Of a stretch of 9,469 bases of DNA, positions 1 to 5,778 are shown in pieces. The position numbers and the translations under genes are program-made. Position 1 is the stretch's first letter. Each line of letters opens with the position of its first letter. The notes beneath the pieces were generated by a model. The model did no database searches and had not been told where the DNA came from. It worked only from the letters and a program-made list of their open reading frames with translations. Source of the stretch: Desulfobacterales bacterium CG23_combo_of_CG06-09_8_20_14_all_51_8 (GTDB lineage Bacteria > Desulfobacterota > Desulfobacteria > Desulfobacterales > Desulfosalsimonadaceae); contig PCSG01000141.1 in the NCBI GenBank assembly GCA_002772195.1, positions 1 to 9,469 of the forward strand, written 5' to 3'.

Positions 1-64
1 TCACCGGCTTTGTGGTCTGCCGTAAAAACGGGTCCGGATAGGTCAATATCTCAAGCACGCTCAT
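1..64 (-). CDS. def: Peptide deformylase, N-terminal part (cut by window edge)
   Basis: The minus strand from an ATG at 64 reads 21 codons to the window edge, beginning MSVLEILTYPDPFLRQ and ending TTKPV. This is the typical start of bacterial peptide deformylase, the metalloenzyme that removes the formyl group from nascent proteins. The catalytic motifs lie outside the window. The start is 22 bases after the ribF stop, so the two are probably co-transcribed. No clear ribosome binding site is visible in the AT-rich gap. The identification rests on the N-terminal segment only. Confidence 0.75.
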   Translation of the reverse strand, partial: MSVLEILTYPDPFLRQTTKPV

Positions 65-86
65 AATTATTATTGAATATATCGTA

Positions 87-1037
87 TTAAAAAGTTGACA
101 GAATTTCACGACCCGCGAGAATGTCCTGCTTAATCTGGGCCGAGAGTTCATCAATGCTGGAAAATTTTTTTTCATCCCGGATGCGCTGGATGAAATTCAC
201 CCGGATTTTTTCTCCGTAAATATCCTTTTTAAAATCAAGAATATGTACTTCTATGGTAAATAAATGATCGTCAAAAGTCGGGCTGTATCCGATATTGGCA
301 ACCCCCTTGAAATGACTCCCTGTCAGCTCCCCCCCCAGTTCAACCATCACCGCATACACGCCGGACTTCGGACAGAGCTCATCGACGACATTGATATTGG
401 CGGTGGGGAACCCCAACAACCGGCCGCCGCGATTCCGGCCGGCGCGGATCTTGCCGCGGATCTGGTAATGCCGGCCAAGCAGCGCCGGCGCATCTTCCAC
501 ATTTCCGGCCATAACGATTTCCCGGACCCGGGTGCTGCTGATCCGGCCTTCCCCGTTGTGGGTCATGGGGATCCAGTTCGTGACAATCACCTCGTATCCC
601 AGTCTTTCCGAATTCTGGCGCAAATAGGCGATATTGCCTTCCCGGTTTTTTCCAAAGGCATAATCTTTTCCGATGACAATGGCTCGGGCACCGATTTTTT
701 TCACCAGAATGTCTTCAAGAAAGCGGTCCGCGGACAGGGCGGCAAATTCCATGTCAAACGGAATGCAGATGAGCACATCCAGACCGGTTTTGGCGATCAG
801 CTCCACTTTCTGTTCATAGAGGGTGATCAGGGGAGGCGGATTTTCTTTATTCAGGACCTTGACCGGATGGGGTTCAAAGGTGATGGCCACGGAAGTCCCG
901 TTTAAGGATTCCGCTTTTTCAATAACCTGGTGAAAAATCGCCTGATGACCTTTATGCACGCCATCAAAATTTCCGATGGTCACCACGGCGTTTTTAAAAA
1001 ATTGATTTATTTCATTTAAATTGTTAAATAAACGCAT
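87..1037 (-). CDS. ribF: Bifunctional riboflavin kinase / FAD synthetase
   Basis: RibF phosphorylates riboflavin to FMN and adenylates FMN to FAD in the cytoplasm. From the ATG at 1037 it has 316 residues, the usual family length. The N-terminal FAD synthetase domain shows the nucleotidyltransferase motif GNFDGVHKGH (about residues 22-31) and ISSTRVR (about 166-172). The C-terminal flavokinase domain starts near GRHYQIRGKI, carries GFPTAN (about 209-214), PKSGVYAV and NIGYSPTF, and ends with the family-typical helix after RIRDEKKF. A GTG four codons upstream (1049) is in frame, but the ATG start MRLFNN fits the family better. Neither start has a good Shine-Dalgarno. def follows in the same direction. 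Identification is secure. Confidence 0.96.
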   Translation of the reverse strand: MRLFNNLNEINQFFKNAVVTIGNFDGVHKGHQAIFHQVIEKAESLNGTSVAITFEPHPVKVLNKENPPPLITLYEQKVELIAKTGLDVLICIPFDMEFAALSADRFLEDILVKKIGARAIVIGKDYAFGKNREGNIAYLRQNSERLGYEVIVTNWIPMTHNGEGRISSTRVREIVMAGNVEDAPALLGRHYQIRGKIRAGRNRGGRLLGFPTANINVVDELCPKSGVYAVMVELGGELTGSHFKGVANIGYSPTFDDHLFTIEVHILDFKKDIYGEKIRVNFIQRIRDEKKFSSIDELSAQIKQDILAGREILSTF

Positions 1038-1081
1038 TGCAAAAAACACCGAACTTTAAAATATTGATCTTGACAGAAGTT

Positions 1082-1090
1082 ATTGTAGCA
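1082..1090 (-). promoter_or_regulatory. Possible extended -10 promoter for ribF
   Basis: Read on the minus strand, TGCTACAAT forms an extended -10 element (TGn followed by TACAAT), about 45 bases before the ribF ATG. The run of T/A upstream gives no good -35. This is a motif match only. Confidence 0.35.
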
Positions 1091-1168
1091 TATATAAAAA
1101 AAAATCTTTTAAATCAATGCTTCTTTTAAGCTGTTCGACGTCCCGCAAGAAGCCTGATTGAAAGTCGT

Positions 1169-1255
1169 GCCGAAGTGGCGGAATTGGTAGACGCGCTAGG
1201 TTCAGGGTCTAGTGGGTGCACGCCCGTGGAAGTTCGAGTCTTCTCTTCGGCACCA
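1169..1255 (+). tRNA. tRNA-Leu (anticodon CAG)
   Basis: This is a complete 87-base class II tRNA. The acceptor stem GCCGAAG (1169-1175) pairs with CTTCGGC (1245-1251), followed by the discriminator A and an encoded CCA (1253-1255). The anticodon loop TTCAGGG gives CAG at 1203-1205, reading CUG leucine codons. A long variable arm with GGG/CCC pairing (from 1214) and the TTCGAGT T-loop fit leucine tRNAs. It lies alone on the plus strand, divergent from ribF, and is followed at once by a strong terminator. Confidence 0.97.
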
Positions 1256-1267
1256 CCAAACATCCCG

Positions 1268-1310
1268 GCCGCATCCATTTTTACAATTATAAAATGGATG
1301 CGGCTTTTTT
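1268..1310 (+). terminator. Rho-independent terminator after tRNA-Leu
   Basis: A perfect 14-base-pair stem (1268-1281 with 1291-1304) encloses a 9-base loop and is followed by six T. It begins 13 bases after the tRNA 3' end. The minus-strand side has no U tract, so it probably serves the tRNA rather than the Mut7-C gene that converges on it. Confidence 0.9.
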
Positions 1311-1316
1311 ATTGGA

Positions 1317-1834
1317 TCAGCCCATCAAGTTCTTAATCCACTGCATCATCGAATCGTAATGAGAACCTTTCCAATAAATTTTTCCGCAACCTGAACACTG
1401 GGTAAACTCCGGGTGAGTTTCAAAATTTTTTTTATCCACCTGGAATTCAATCAAGATTTTCACCACGTTTTGGACAACGCCGTTACATACCAGGCATCGC
1501 GTCATGGGCGCTACGTGGGCCCTCAAGTCAAAAACATCCAGAACTTCCCGGACCTGAGCATCAGGGTCAGTCTGTTTCACTAAATATCGTCGGGCCTCGT
1601 TTTTATGTAATAAGTACTTTTTATTCCGGTCAACAGGGTCCGGAAGCCTGAATCAGAAATCGCAGACAGCACCCCACCAATATAAGTATTCTGATAAATT
1701 GTGTCGAATCCCAGCATGCGCAAATGTTTCGCCAACCGACCCAGGTGCGCATCGCAGATAAATTTTTGATGTTGCAGGACAGGATTTTCAATAAGGGGAG
1801 GGGCGTTTTTGTGCAATTCCTCAATCATGAACAT
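1317..1834 (-). pseudogene. Mut7-C family RNase with a -1 frameshift
   Basis: Two minus-strand frames together make one Mut7-C (formerly DUF82) protein of about 172 residues. The N-terminal part (1834 to about 1628) contains FICDAHLGRLAKHLRMLGFDT and ends a LLTG segment, where the family has LLTR. The C-terminal part (about 1627 to 1317) contains two CxxC zinc-ribbon pairs (CLVC and CSGC) and the WKGSHYDSM tail. Around 1626-1630 the minus strand reads ACCGGAAT. Restoring one C gives LLTRNKKYLLHKNEARRYLVKQ, cut here as LLTRNKKYLL then HKNEARRYLVKQ, and joins the halves exactly. An in-frame TAA upstream fixes the start at 1834 or 1828. It is either a recent pseudogene or a sequencing error. The family is a PIN-like predicted RNase. 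Confidence 0.85.
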
Positions 1835-1899
1835 ACTGGGATGAAATTATTGCGAGAAACAAAAAGGGGTTCTCAATAAGAGCACCCCCCTGATTTTTA

Positions 1900-1946
1900 T
1901 GGCGCGCCCGGCAAGATTCGAACTTGCGACCTACGGATTCGTAGTC
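1900..1946 (-). other. tRNA-Arg(ACG) 3' fragment: island attachment site
   Basis: Read on the minus strand, this holds the 3' part of a tRNA-Arg. It has the anticodon loop CTACGAA (ACG at 1942-1940), the 3' anticodon strand TCCGT, a T-arm with TTCGAAT, the 3' acceptor strand CGGGCGC, a G discriminator and CCA (1902-1900). The 5' anticodon strand should read ACGGA but diverges after two bases at 1946, and no D-arm or 5' acceptor strand follows. It therefore cannot be a working tRNA. It matches the duplicated 3' segment left by integrases that use tRNA genes. The intact copy should lie at the far end of the element, to the right of this window. Confidence 0.8.
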
Positions 1947-1988
1947 AGGATCAAGAGAGGAAACAAGAGTAATCATCAGTAATTATAG

Positions 1989-2023
1989 ATAACATAAAAA
2001 CATAATAATTCAATAACATAAAA
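1989..2023. repeat. Direct repeats ATAACATAAAA next to the attachment site
   Basis: ATAACATAAAA occurs twice, at 1989-1999 and 2013-2023, with a 24-base period. The position just inside the tRNA fragment is where integrase or excisionase arm-type sites are expected. The AT-rich context weakens the case. Confidence 0.45.
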
Positions 2024-2083
2024 CCATTTCTCCTTCCACTGATATAACCAGATTTACTTGTTTTTACCCATAGACATATCCAT

Positions 2084-2116
2084 TTATGGCAAAATTATGG
2101 CAAAAAAATTATGGCA
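2084..2116. repeat. Triple direct repeat TTATGGCA, candidate integrase arm sites
   Basis: TTATGGCA occurs at 2084-2091, 2095-2102 and 2109-2116, each followed by A-rich or T-rich sequence. A near inverted copy (TTTTGTCAT) ends at about 2127. It sits 140-170 bases inside the putative attachment core. Clusters of short repeats here are typical of tyrosine-integrase arm binding. The function is inferred. Confidence 0.55.
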
Positions 2117-2161
2117 TATTTTGTCATGAAGGGTCACCAAATAAATGGATGAATTGGGCGT

Positions 2162-2269
2162 CCATATGGTGAGCAGCGGCTCATACTTGCGTCCAGATAT
2201 TAAGGATCGGATTCCCTGATAGTAACTGTCAGCGACAGCTATGGAGTATATATGCTATCAGGAAATCCG
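2162..2269. repeat. Gene-free structured region with nested inverted repeats
   Basis: The stretch between the attachment site and fic (about 1947-2493) holds no convincing gene. Within it are the palindrome CCATATGG (2162-2169), a hairpin TGAGC/GCTCA (2170-2174 and 2179-2183), and a longer inverted repeat pairing 2208-2222 with 2255-2269 with one mismatch. The long repeat encloses a small perfect hairpin CTGTC/GACAG (2226-2230 and 2234-2238). It could be a structured RNA, the remnant of a small transposon end, or recombination machinery DNA. No U tract suggests a terminator. Confidence 0.45.
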
Positions 2270-2493
2270 TCAACAATCTTTGTCCGATAGGGCAGGGGGG
2301 TGTTTTGGTCAAGAACTGCGTATGCACCAGTTATTTTAATGAGGCTCCCAGCATGCTTCAGGTCCCTCATGACGCGAAGCGAGACATGATTTGCAGTGAG
2401 GAATGGTTATGTCGTTGCTTTCTAATAATTATTTCGATATCATATTAAAAATAATGAGTTAACTTTTTAGAGATAAACAACAACAATACAGAT

Positions 2494-3114
2494 ATGGATA
2501 AAAAGTTTAAATATTCCATCGAAGACCCCATGTTTGATCAGGAGCATGGCGTTCTCAAAAATAAACTGGGAATAACCGACCCGGAAAAGCTCCAACTGCT
2601 TGAAACCCAGCACCTTCTGAAAGCGTATGAAAGGTCAGCGGAAAAATATTCTGAAAAACATCGCTTCACCGGTCAGGATGTCTGCATTCTTCATAAATGG
2701 TTTTTAGGTGACATATACACATGGGCTGGAACCTACCGTTCCGTGGATCTCTCTTCTGAAAGCATTCGATATTGTCATGCAAAATATATTCATAACAACA
2801 TGAAATCCTTTGGTGCCATGCTGTTTGAAAGGACTCCTTTTTCGCCGCTATTGCCGAAATGTGAGATTGTTAAACTATTGGCAGAGATCCATGGCGAACT
2901 CATTATTACCCACCCCTTTAGAGACGGAAACGGCAGAACGACGCGCCTTCTTTGCGATCTTTTGCTAATGTAGGCGGAATACAATCCCATGGAAACAAAT
3001 CTTTTTTACAGTGAGGGATTTGTGGAGGAATATCATCGGGCTGTTCAGGTTTTTTGGACCAGGGGAGAGGCTTCTTTGTTGGTCAGTCTTTTTGATCCGC
3101 TGATTTTGAAATAG
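2494..3114 (+). pseudogene. Fic/DOC family protein interrupted by an amber codon
   Basis: Fic proteins transfer AMP or related groups to target proteins. The reading frame from ATG 2494 has GVLKNKLGI near residues 19-27, a flap-like segment around IRYCHAKYI, and the full catalytic motif HPFRDGNGR at residues 140-148 (from 2911), including the catalytic His. A TAG at 2971-2973 stops it at 159 residues. In the same frame the sequence continues AEYNPMETNLFYSEGF and further Fic-like helices to a TAG at 3112-3114, 206 codons in all. Homologues usually have Gln at this TAG position, so CAG to TAG is the likely change. The truncated product keeps the active site but loses the last helices. No good Shine-Dalgarno is seen. 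Its 3' end overlaps the convergent ORF at 3083-3271. Confidence 0.8.
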
Positions 3115-3271
3115 CCGGTGCTTTTTGTTGATGCTTGGCCTGAAGTTTGAAGAGTTCTTCACGGCATTCATGGGCGGCTTTTTCCATTCCTTCAATAACA
3201 GTGCTGCCGCACACCGCCTTTAGAAGCATTATTTTACGCTCGATCGGTTTTTTTTGCTTATAAAATTTCAT
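3083..3271 (-). CDS. Small Fic-antitoxin-like protein (inhibitory SxxxEG motif)
   Basis: This is a 62-residue basic protein beginning MKFYKQKKPIERK. It contains STVIEG at residues 23-28, which fits the Fic inhibitory helix motif (S/T)xxxE(G/N) known from VbhA-type antitoxins and from self-inhibited Fic proteins. It sits directly beside and convergent with the Fic gene, overlapping its 3' end by 32 bases, whereas such antitoxins are usually upstream on the same strand. A near-consensus promoter lies just upstream, so close to the ATG at 3271 that the message would be almost leaderless. A second ATG at 3229 (residue 15) follows a GAGCG and still includes the motif. The antitoxin role is inferred from motif plus position. 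Confidence 0.55.
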   Translation of the reverse strand: MKFYKQKKPIERKIMLLKAVCGSTVIEGMEKAAHECREELFKLQAKHQQKAPAISKSADQKD

Positions 3272-3278
3272 GTTTAAA

Positions 3279-3307
3279 ATTATATACCTGGACAGGGTAA
3301 ATGTAAA
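3279..3307 (-). promoter_or_regulatory. Near-consensus sigma-70 promoter for the small antitoxin-like ORF
   Basis: On the minus strand TTTACA (3307-3302) is separated by exactly 17 bases from a perfect TATAAT (3284-3279). The -10 ends 7 bases before the ATG at 3271, so transcription would start at or next to that codon. Either the mRNA is leaderless or the downstream ATG at 3229 is used. Confidence 0.65.
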
Positions 3308-3505
3308 AGAGAAATTTTAATTTTCTCGCGTTTTGGGCGATACCTGGTTGATCAGAACAGGACAAGGGTGCAAAAAAGCGTCTGGCGATGGTCTCGGGAA
3401 TTTGGACAATGCACTCAGATTTGAGTCATAATTGTAATTTGAAGTTCGGGAAAGGGAAACCCAATCGCATTCTGTGCGGTTTTTAAATTGACTTGGTTGA
3501 ATAAA

Positions 3506-3535
3506 TTGATATTCTTACTTTGAAGTAAGAATATT
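3506..3535 (+). promoter_or_regulatory. Operator palindrome and promoter of the VapBC-type operon
   Basis: A perfect 11-base inverted repeat, ATATTCTTACT (3509-3519) and AGTAAGAATAT (3524-3534), flanks TTGA. It lies 30 bases before the antitoxin ATG. A TTGATA at 3506-3511 with AATATT at 3530-3535 (18-base spacing) places a possible promoter over the palindrome. This suits autorepression by the AbrB-type antitoxin, the usual control of such operons. A TTGACT at 3488-3493 is an alternative -35 without a good -10. Confidence 0.6.
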
Positions 3536-3564
3536 TTTACATTCACACAGCAGAGGAGCCAGCC

Positions 3565-3819
3565 ATGCCCACCAGAAGAATAACATCAAAAGGCCAGGTG
3601 ACTATTCCTAAAAAAATTAGAGAATTTCTTAATGTCGGCGTTTACGATACAATCGAATTTACCCTGCTTGAGAACGGGAAAGTGCTGCTCACGAGTGATC
3701 AACATTCCGCGAAAGCACTTTTTGGCATGCTCAAGCACAAAAAACAATCCAAGCCAATCTCGGTCGATGAAATGAATGCCGCCATAGAGGAGCGATACCG
3801 CGAAAGGAGTTCTCGTTGA
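3565..3819 (+). CDS. AbrB/MazE-type antitoxin (VapB-like)
   Basis: This 84-residue protein has an N-terminal swapped-hairpin AbrB DNA-binding domain (ITSKGQVTIPKKIREFL, cut here as ITSKGQVTIP then KKIREFL, about residues 6-22). The C-terminal tail, rich in charge, would wrap the toxin. It should bind its own operator (3509-3534) and neutralise the PIN toxin. GAGGAG at 3553-3558 gives a good ribosome binding site for ATG 3565. Its stop codon overlaps the toxin start, so the pair is translationally coupled. No sign of damage is seen. Confidence 0.9.
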   Translation: MPTRRITSKGQVTIPKKIREFLNVGVYDTIEFTLLENGKVLLTSDQHSAKALFGMLKHKKQSKPISVDEMNAAIEERYRERSSR

Positions 3820-4232
3820 TCGCATTTGATACCAATGCCCTTGTAAGAGTCCTGGTTGAAGATGATAAAGACCAGGCAAAAATGGTAAGGGATATTATCA
3901 CGCAAACTGAAGATCATTCCGGGCGCATTCTCATTCTATCCGAAGTGCTGATAGAAACGGTATGGGTACTTGAATCTGTATATCATTGTACAAAAGATGA
4001 AATTTCACAGTTCCTCGAAACACTGGTTCGGACCCCGGTATTTATTATCGGCGAACCATTAGCCATACGAACCGCAGTCGAGCAATACAAGAATGGAGGG
4101 GATTTCGCGGATTGCGTTATCGTTAATAAGGCCAAACACCACCAGGCAAAAAAAATGTTCAGTTTCGACAAGAAATTACAAAGAAAGTTCCCTGATTATG
4201 TAGCCGATTCCATCCAGTTTAATGATCTTTAA
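3816..4232 (+). CDS. PIN-domain toxin RNase (VapC-type)
   Basis: This 138-residue PIN-domain protein is likely a Mg-dependent RNase toxin. Acidic residues expected in the active site are visible: D5 in FDTN, E43/E47 in SEVLIETVW, D96/D99 in GGDFADC and D118 in FSFDKKL. The start is TTG at 3816, overlapping the antitoxin TGA in the string TTGA. AAAGGAG at 3803-3809 is well placed for it, which decides the start. The weak start codon plus coupling would keep toxin below antitoxin. Its end overlaps by 4 bases the convergent polymerase fragment. Confidence 0.9.
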   Translation: MIAFDTNALVRVLVEDDKDQAKMVRDIITQTEDHSGRILILSEVLIETVWVLESVYHCTKDEISQFLETLVRTPVFIIGEPLAIRTAVEQYKNGGDFADCVIVNKAKHHQAKKMFSFDKKLQRKFPDYVADSIQFNDL

Positions 4233-4480
4233 ATTCCCTGATCCTTTGAACGGCAAAAAGTCAATAACATCAATTGCGCCATTAACGATCTTATCCCATC
4301 CACGGTGAGGGTGATTGCTCCCCAGTTTTCTTCCACTTTTCCGGAAATCAAATAGGGCCGACCATAATCCAGTACATTATAGAATAGATGGTAAGCATCT
4401 GGGAAAAAAGTGGTTTCAACAATGCTGGTGTCGTCTTCAAACAGATTTTTAGTGCACATGCCATGCGGATCGCTGCGCAT
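4229..4480 (-). pseudogene. Fragment of a DnaE-type DNA polymerase III alpha, OB-fold region
   Basis: This minus-strand frame reads FEDDTSIVETTFFPDAYHL, then LDYGRPYLISGKVEE and WGAITLTVDGI. That is the pattern of the C-terminal OB domain of DnaE-family polymerases (FEDxTGxVExxFFPxxY ... GRPYxxxGKVEE). Only about 60 residues match. Nothing upstream in the same frame continues the polymerase, and the first residues (MRSDPHGMCTKN) look unrelated or scrambled. It is probably the remnant of a second, mutagenesis-type alpha subunit. It ends convergently with the PIN toxin. The assignment is from motif memory. Confidence 0.55.
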
Positions 4481-4568
4481 TCCCCGTTGAAGCGACTGTC
4501 AGTTCCACGCGCACCAGTTCATTGTCATAAAAATGGGTTTCCCGTTTTTCCAATATTCATCAATCAAT

Positions 4569-4600
4569 GCTGTAAAATTTTTTTACAGCGTTTTTATTTA
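4569..4600 (+). terminator. Possible Rho-independent terminator
   Basis: GCTGTAAAA (4569-4577) and TTTTACAGC (4581-4589) form a 9-base-pair stem with a TTT loop, followed by G and a T-rich run. The stem is AT-rich and lies 337 bases after the PIN toxin, so its target is unclear. A perfect 16-base palindrome AAAAACAATTGTTTTT follows at 4602-4617. Confidence 0.45.
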
Positions 4601-4714
4601 TAAAAACAATTGTTTTTCAATGAAATTTTTTCTAAAGCATTTGTGATGCATATTTTATGACCCCAAAAAGCCAATCAAAAAAATGACGATCCTATATTAT
4701 AATCCGACAGTGAT

Positions 4715-4987
4715 ATGCAGCTAACTCCCTACCATGCCAGATATTTCGCCTATGAGTTGACCAAACGGAGTTCATCGAACAGCCTTCAAAAACTGGCCCC
4801 GTCCCTTCTGGACGCCCAGGTGAATCTCAATCCCCATCAGGTTGAAGCCGCCTTATTTGCCTTCAAATCGCCTCTTTCAAAGGGGGCGATCCTTGCCGAT
4901 GAAGTGGGCCTTGGTAAAACCATCGAGGCCGGGATTGTCGTTTCTCAGAAATGGGCGGAAAGGCGAAAAATGCAAGAAAACATATTT
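4715..4987 (+). pseudogene. SNF2-type helicase, N-terminal remnant
   Basis: The first 85 or so residues match the N-terminus of large SNF2/DEAD-like helicases found beside DNA methyltransferases in restriction or defence loci. They include MQLTPYHARYFAYELTKR, a Q-motif-like NPHQVEAALF and a Walker A ADEVGLGKT (residues 61-69). The match stops at KWAERRK, where the family continues into the next beta-strand. Here it runs into MQENIF and a TAG. At least 800 residues of a full-length protein are missing, so no ATPase core remains. A TATAAT at 4698-4703 lies just before the ATG, without a -35. The methyltransferase remnant follows on the same strand. Confidence 0.75.
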
Positions 4988-5061
4988 TAGTTTATCCCTA
5001 TGAAAGTAAAATATAAAAATCTTTATTTTAGTTTCAAACCTGAAAAGCAAATAAGCCATCT

Positions 5062-5135
5062 GGTTATTCTCCGTTCCAGCGCGCAGGGAAAAGTAACACC
5101 TTGTTTCCATCCCGCGCGTTGAAATGAGGATAACC
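5062..5135. repeat. 74-base imperfect inverted repeat between helicase and methyltransferase remnants
   Basis: The ends GGTTATTCTC (5062-5071) and GAGGATAACC (5126-5135) pair with one mismatch (a G-T wobble in RNA). Inside, GC-rich arms (around AGCGCGCAGGGAAA and TTTCCATCCCGCGCGTT) pair imperfectly. It occupies the gap left by the lost helicase 3' part. It may be a REP/MITE-like palindrome or a deletion junction hairpin. Confidence 0.45.
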
Positions 5136-5150
5136 CAAAAAAGAGGAATC

Positions 5151-5588
5151 ATGTCCAAACAGAAGCTGGAACTGACCTGGATCGGCAAGGACAAGCAGCC
5201 GGTACTGGAACCCCGCATTCTTATTGAAGACCCGGAAAAATCATACGGGGATAAATCCGCTGAAAACATGCTCATTTTTGGCGACAACCTGCTGGCGCTC
5301 AAAGCCCTGGAATAGGATTTTGCGGGGAAGGTTAAATGCGCGGCTATCGACCCGCCCTATAATACCGGAAGCGCCTTCACCCATTATGATGACGGGCTTG
5401 AACATTCCATCTGGCTTTCACTGATGCGGGACCGGCTTATAATCATCCGGCGGCTGTTCTCTAACGATGGGTCTTTGTGGATTACAATTGATGATAATGA
5501 GTCGCATTATCTGAAAGTACTGTGCGATGAAATTTTCGGGCGGAGAAATTTTATTGCGAATGTGGTTTGGCAAAAAAGAACATCATGA
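5151..5588 (+). pseudogene. Site-specific adenine DNA methyltransferase (Mod-like), broken
   Basis: From ATG 5151 (AGAGGA a few bases upstream) the frame reads MSKQKLELTWIGK, then IFGDNLLALKALE, a TAG at 5313-5315, then DFAGKVKC, the catalytic IDPPYNTGSAF (DPPY at residues 67-70, 5349-5360) and a long family-typical stretch to NVVWQKRTS, ending with TGA at 5586-5588. Homologues have Gln at the TAG, so this is a CAG to TAG nonsense change. After 5588 short pieces in other frames (RENEH, NPDPLQLSL) hint at further frameshifted remnant to about 5660. The C-terminal AdoMet-binding part is absent. With the helicase fragment it marks a lost restriction-modification-like system. Confidence 0.8.
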
Positions 5589-5778
5589 TGCCGTGAAAAT
5601 GAACATGGGATTTAGCACGCTGGTAAAGAACTTTGGACAGTAAAAGGAATCCAGATCCGCTTCAACTGAGTTTATAAAAAAGACTGCGAAGCTTTTATAA
5701 ATACCGACTATCGGCCATGTTTGAAGTTCAGACTATGAGGGGTTAATGAACAGTTTAAGATTGTTGGGAGGCGTTTTA

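Noticed and set aside
264..905. 213-codon plus-strand open frame
   Set aside because: It is fully antisense to ribF, has no recognisable domain, and follows the codon structure of ribF.
2084..2116. Triple TTATGGCA repeat as a CRISPR-like array
   Set aside because: Units are 8 bases with 3- and 6-base gaps, far too short for repeats and spacers.
2415..2443. TTGCTT-17-TATCAT as a fic promoter
   Set aside because: The -35 matches only three consensus bases in an AT-rich stretch where such matches arise by chance.
2965..3195. 76-codon minus-strand frame overlapping the Fic-antitoxin-like ORF
   Set aside because: It is another frame of the same strand without a ribosome binding site or a known motif; the 3083-3271 frame has the promoter and the SxxxEG motif.
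4511..4555. Minus-strand stretch reading LEKRETHFYDNELVRVELT beside the polymerase fragment
   Set aside because: It looks protein-like but is short, has no start, and stops on both sides; I could not assign it to a family.
4877..5302. 141-codon minus-strand open frame across the helicase and methyltransferase remnants
   Set aside because: It is antisense to two recognisable gene remnants and to the palindrome between them, with no known domain.
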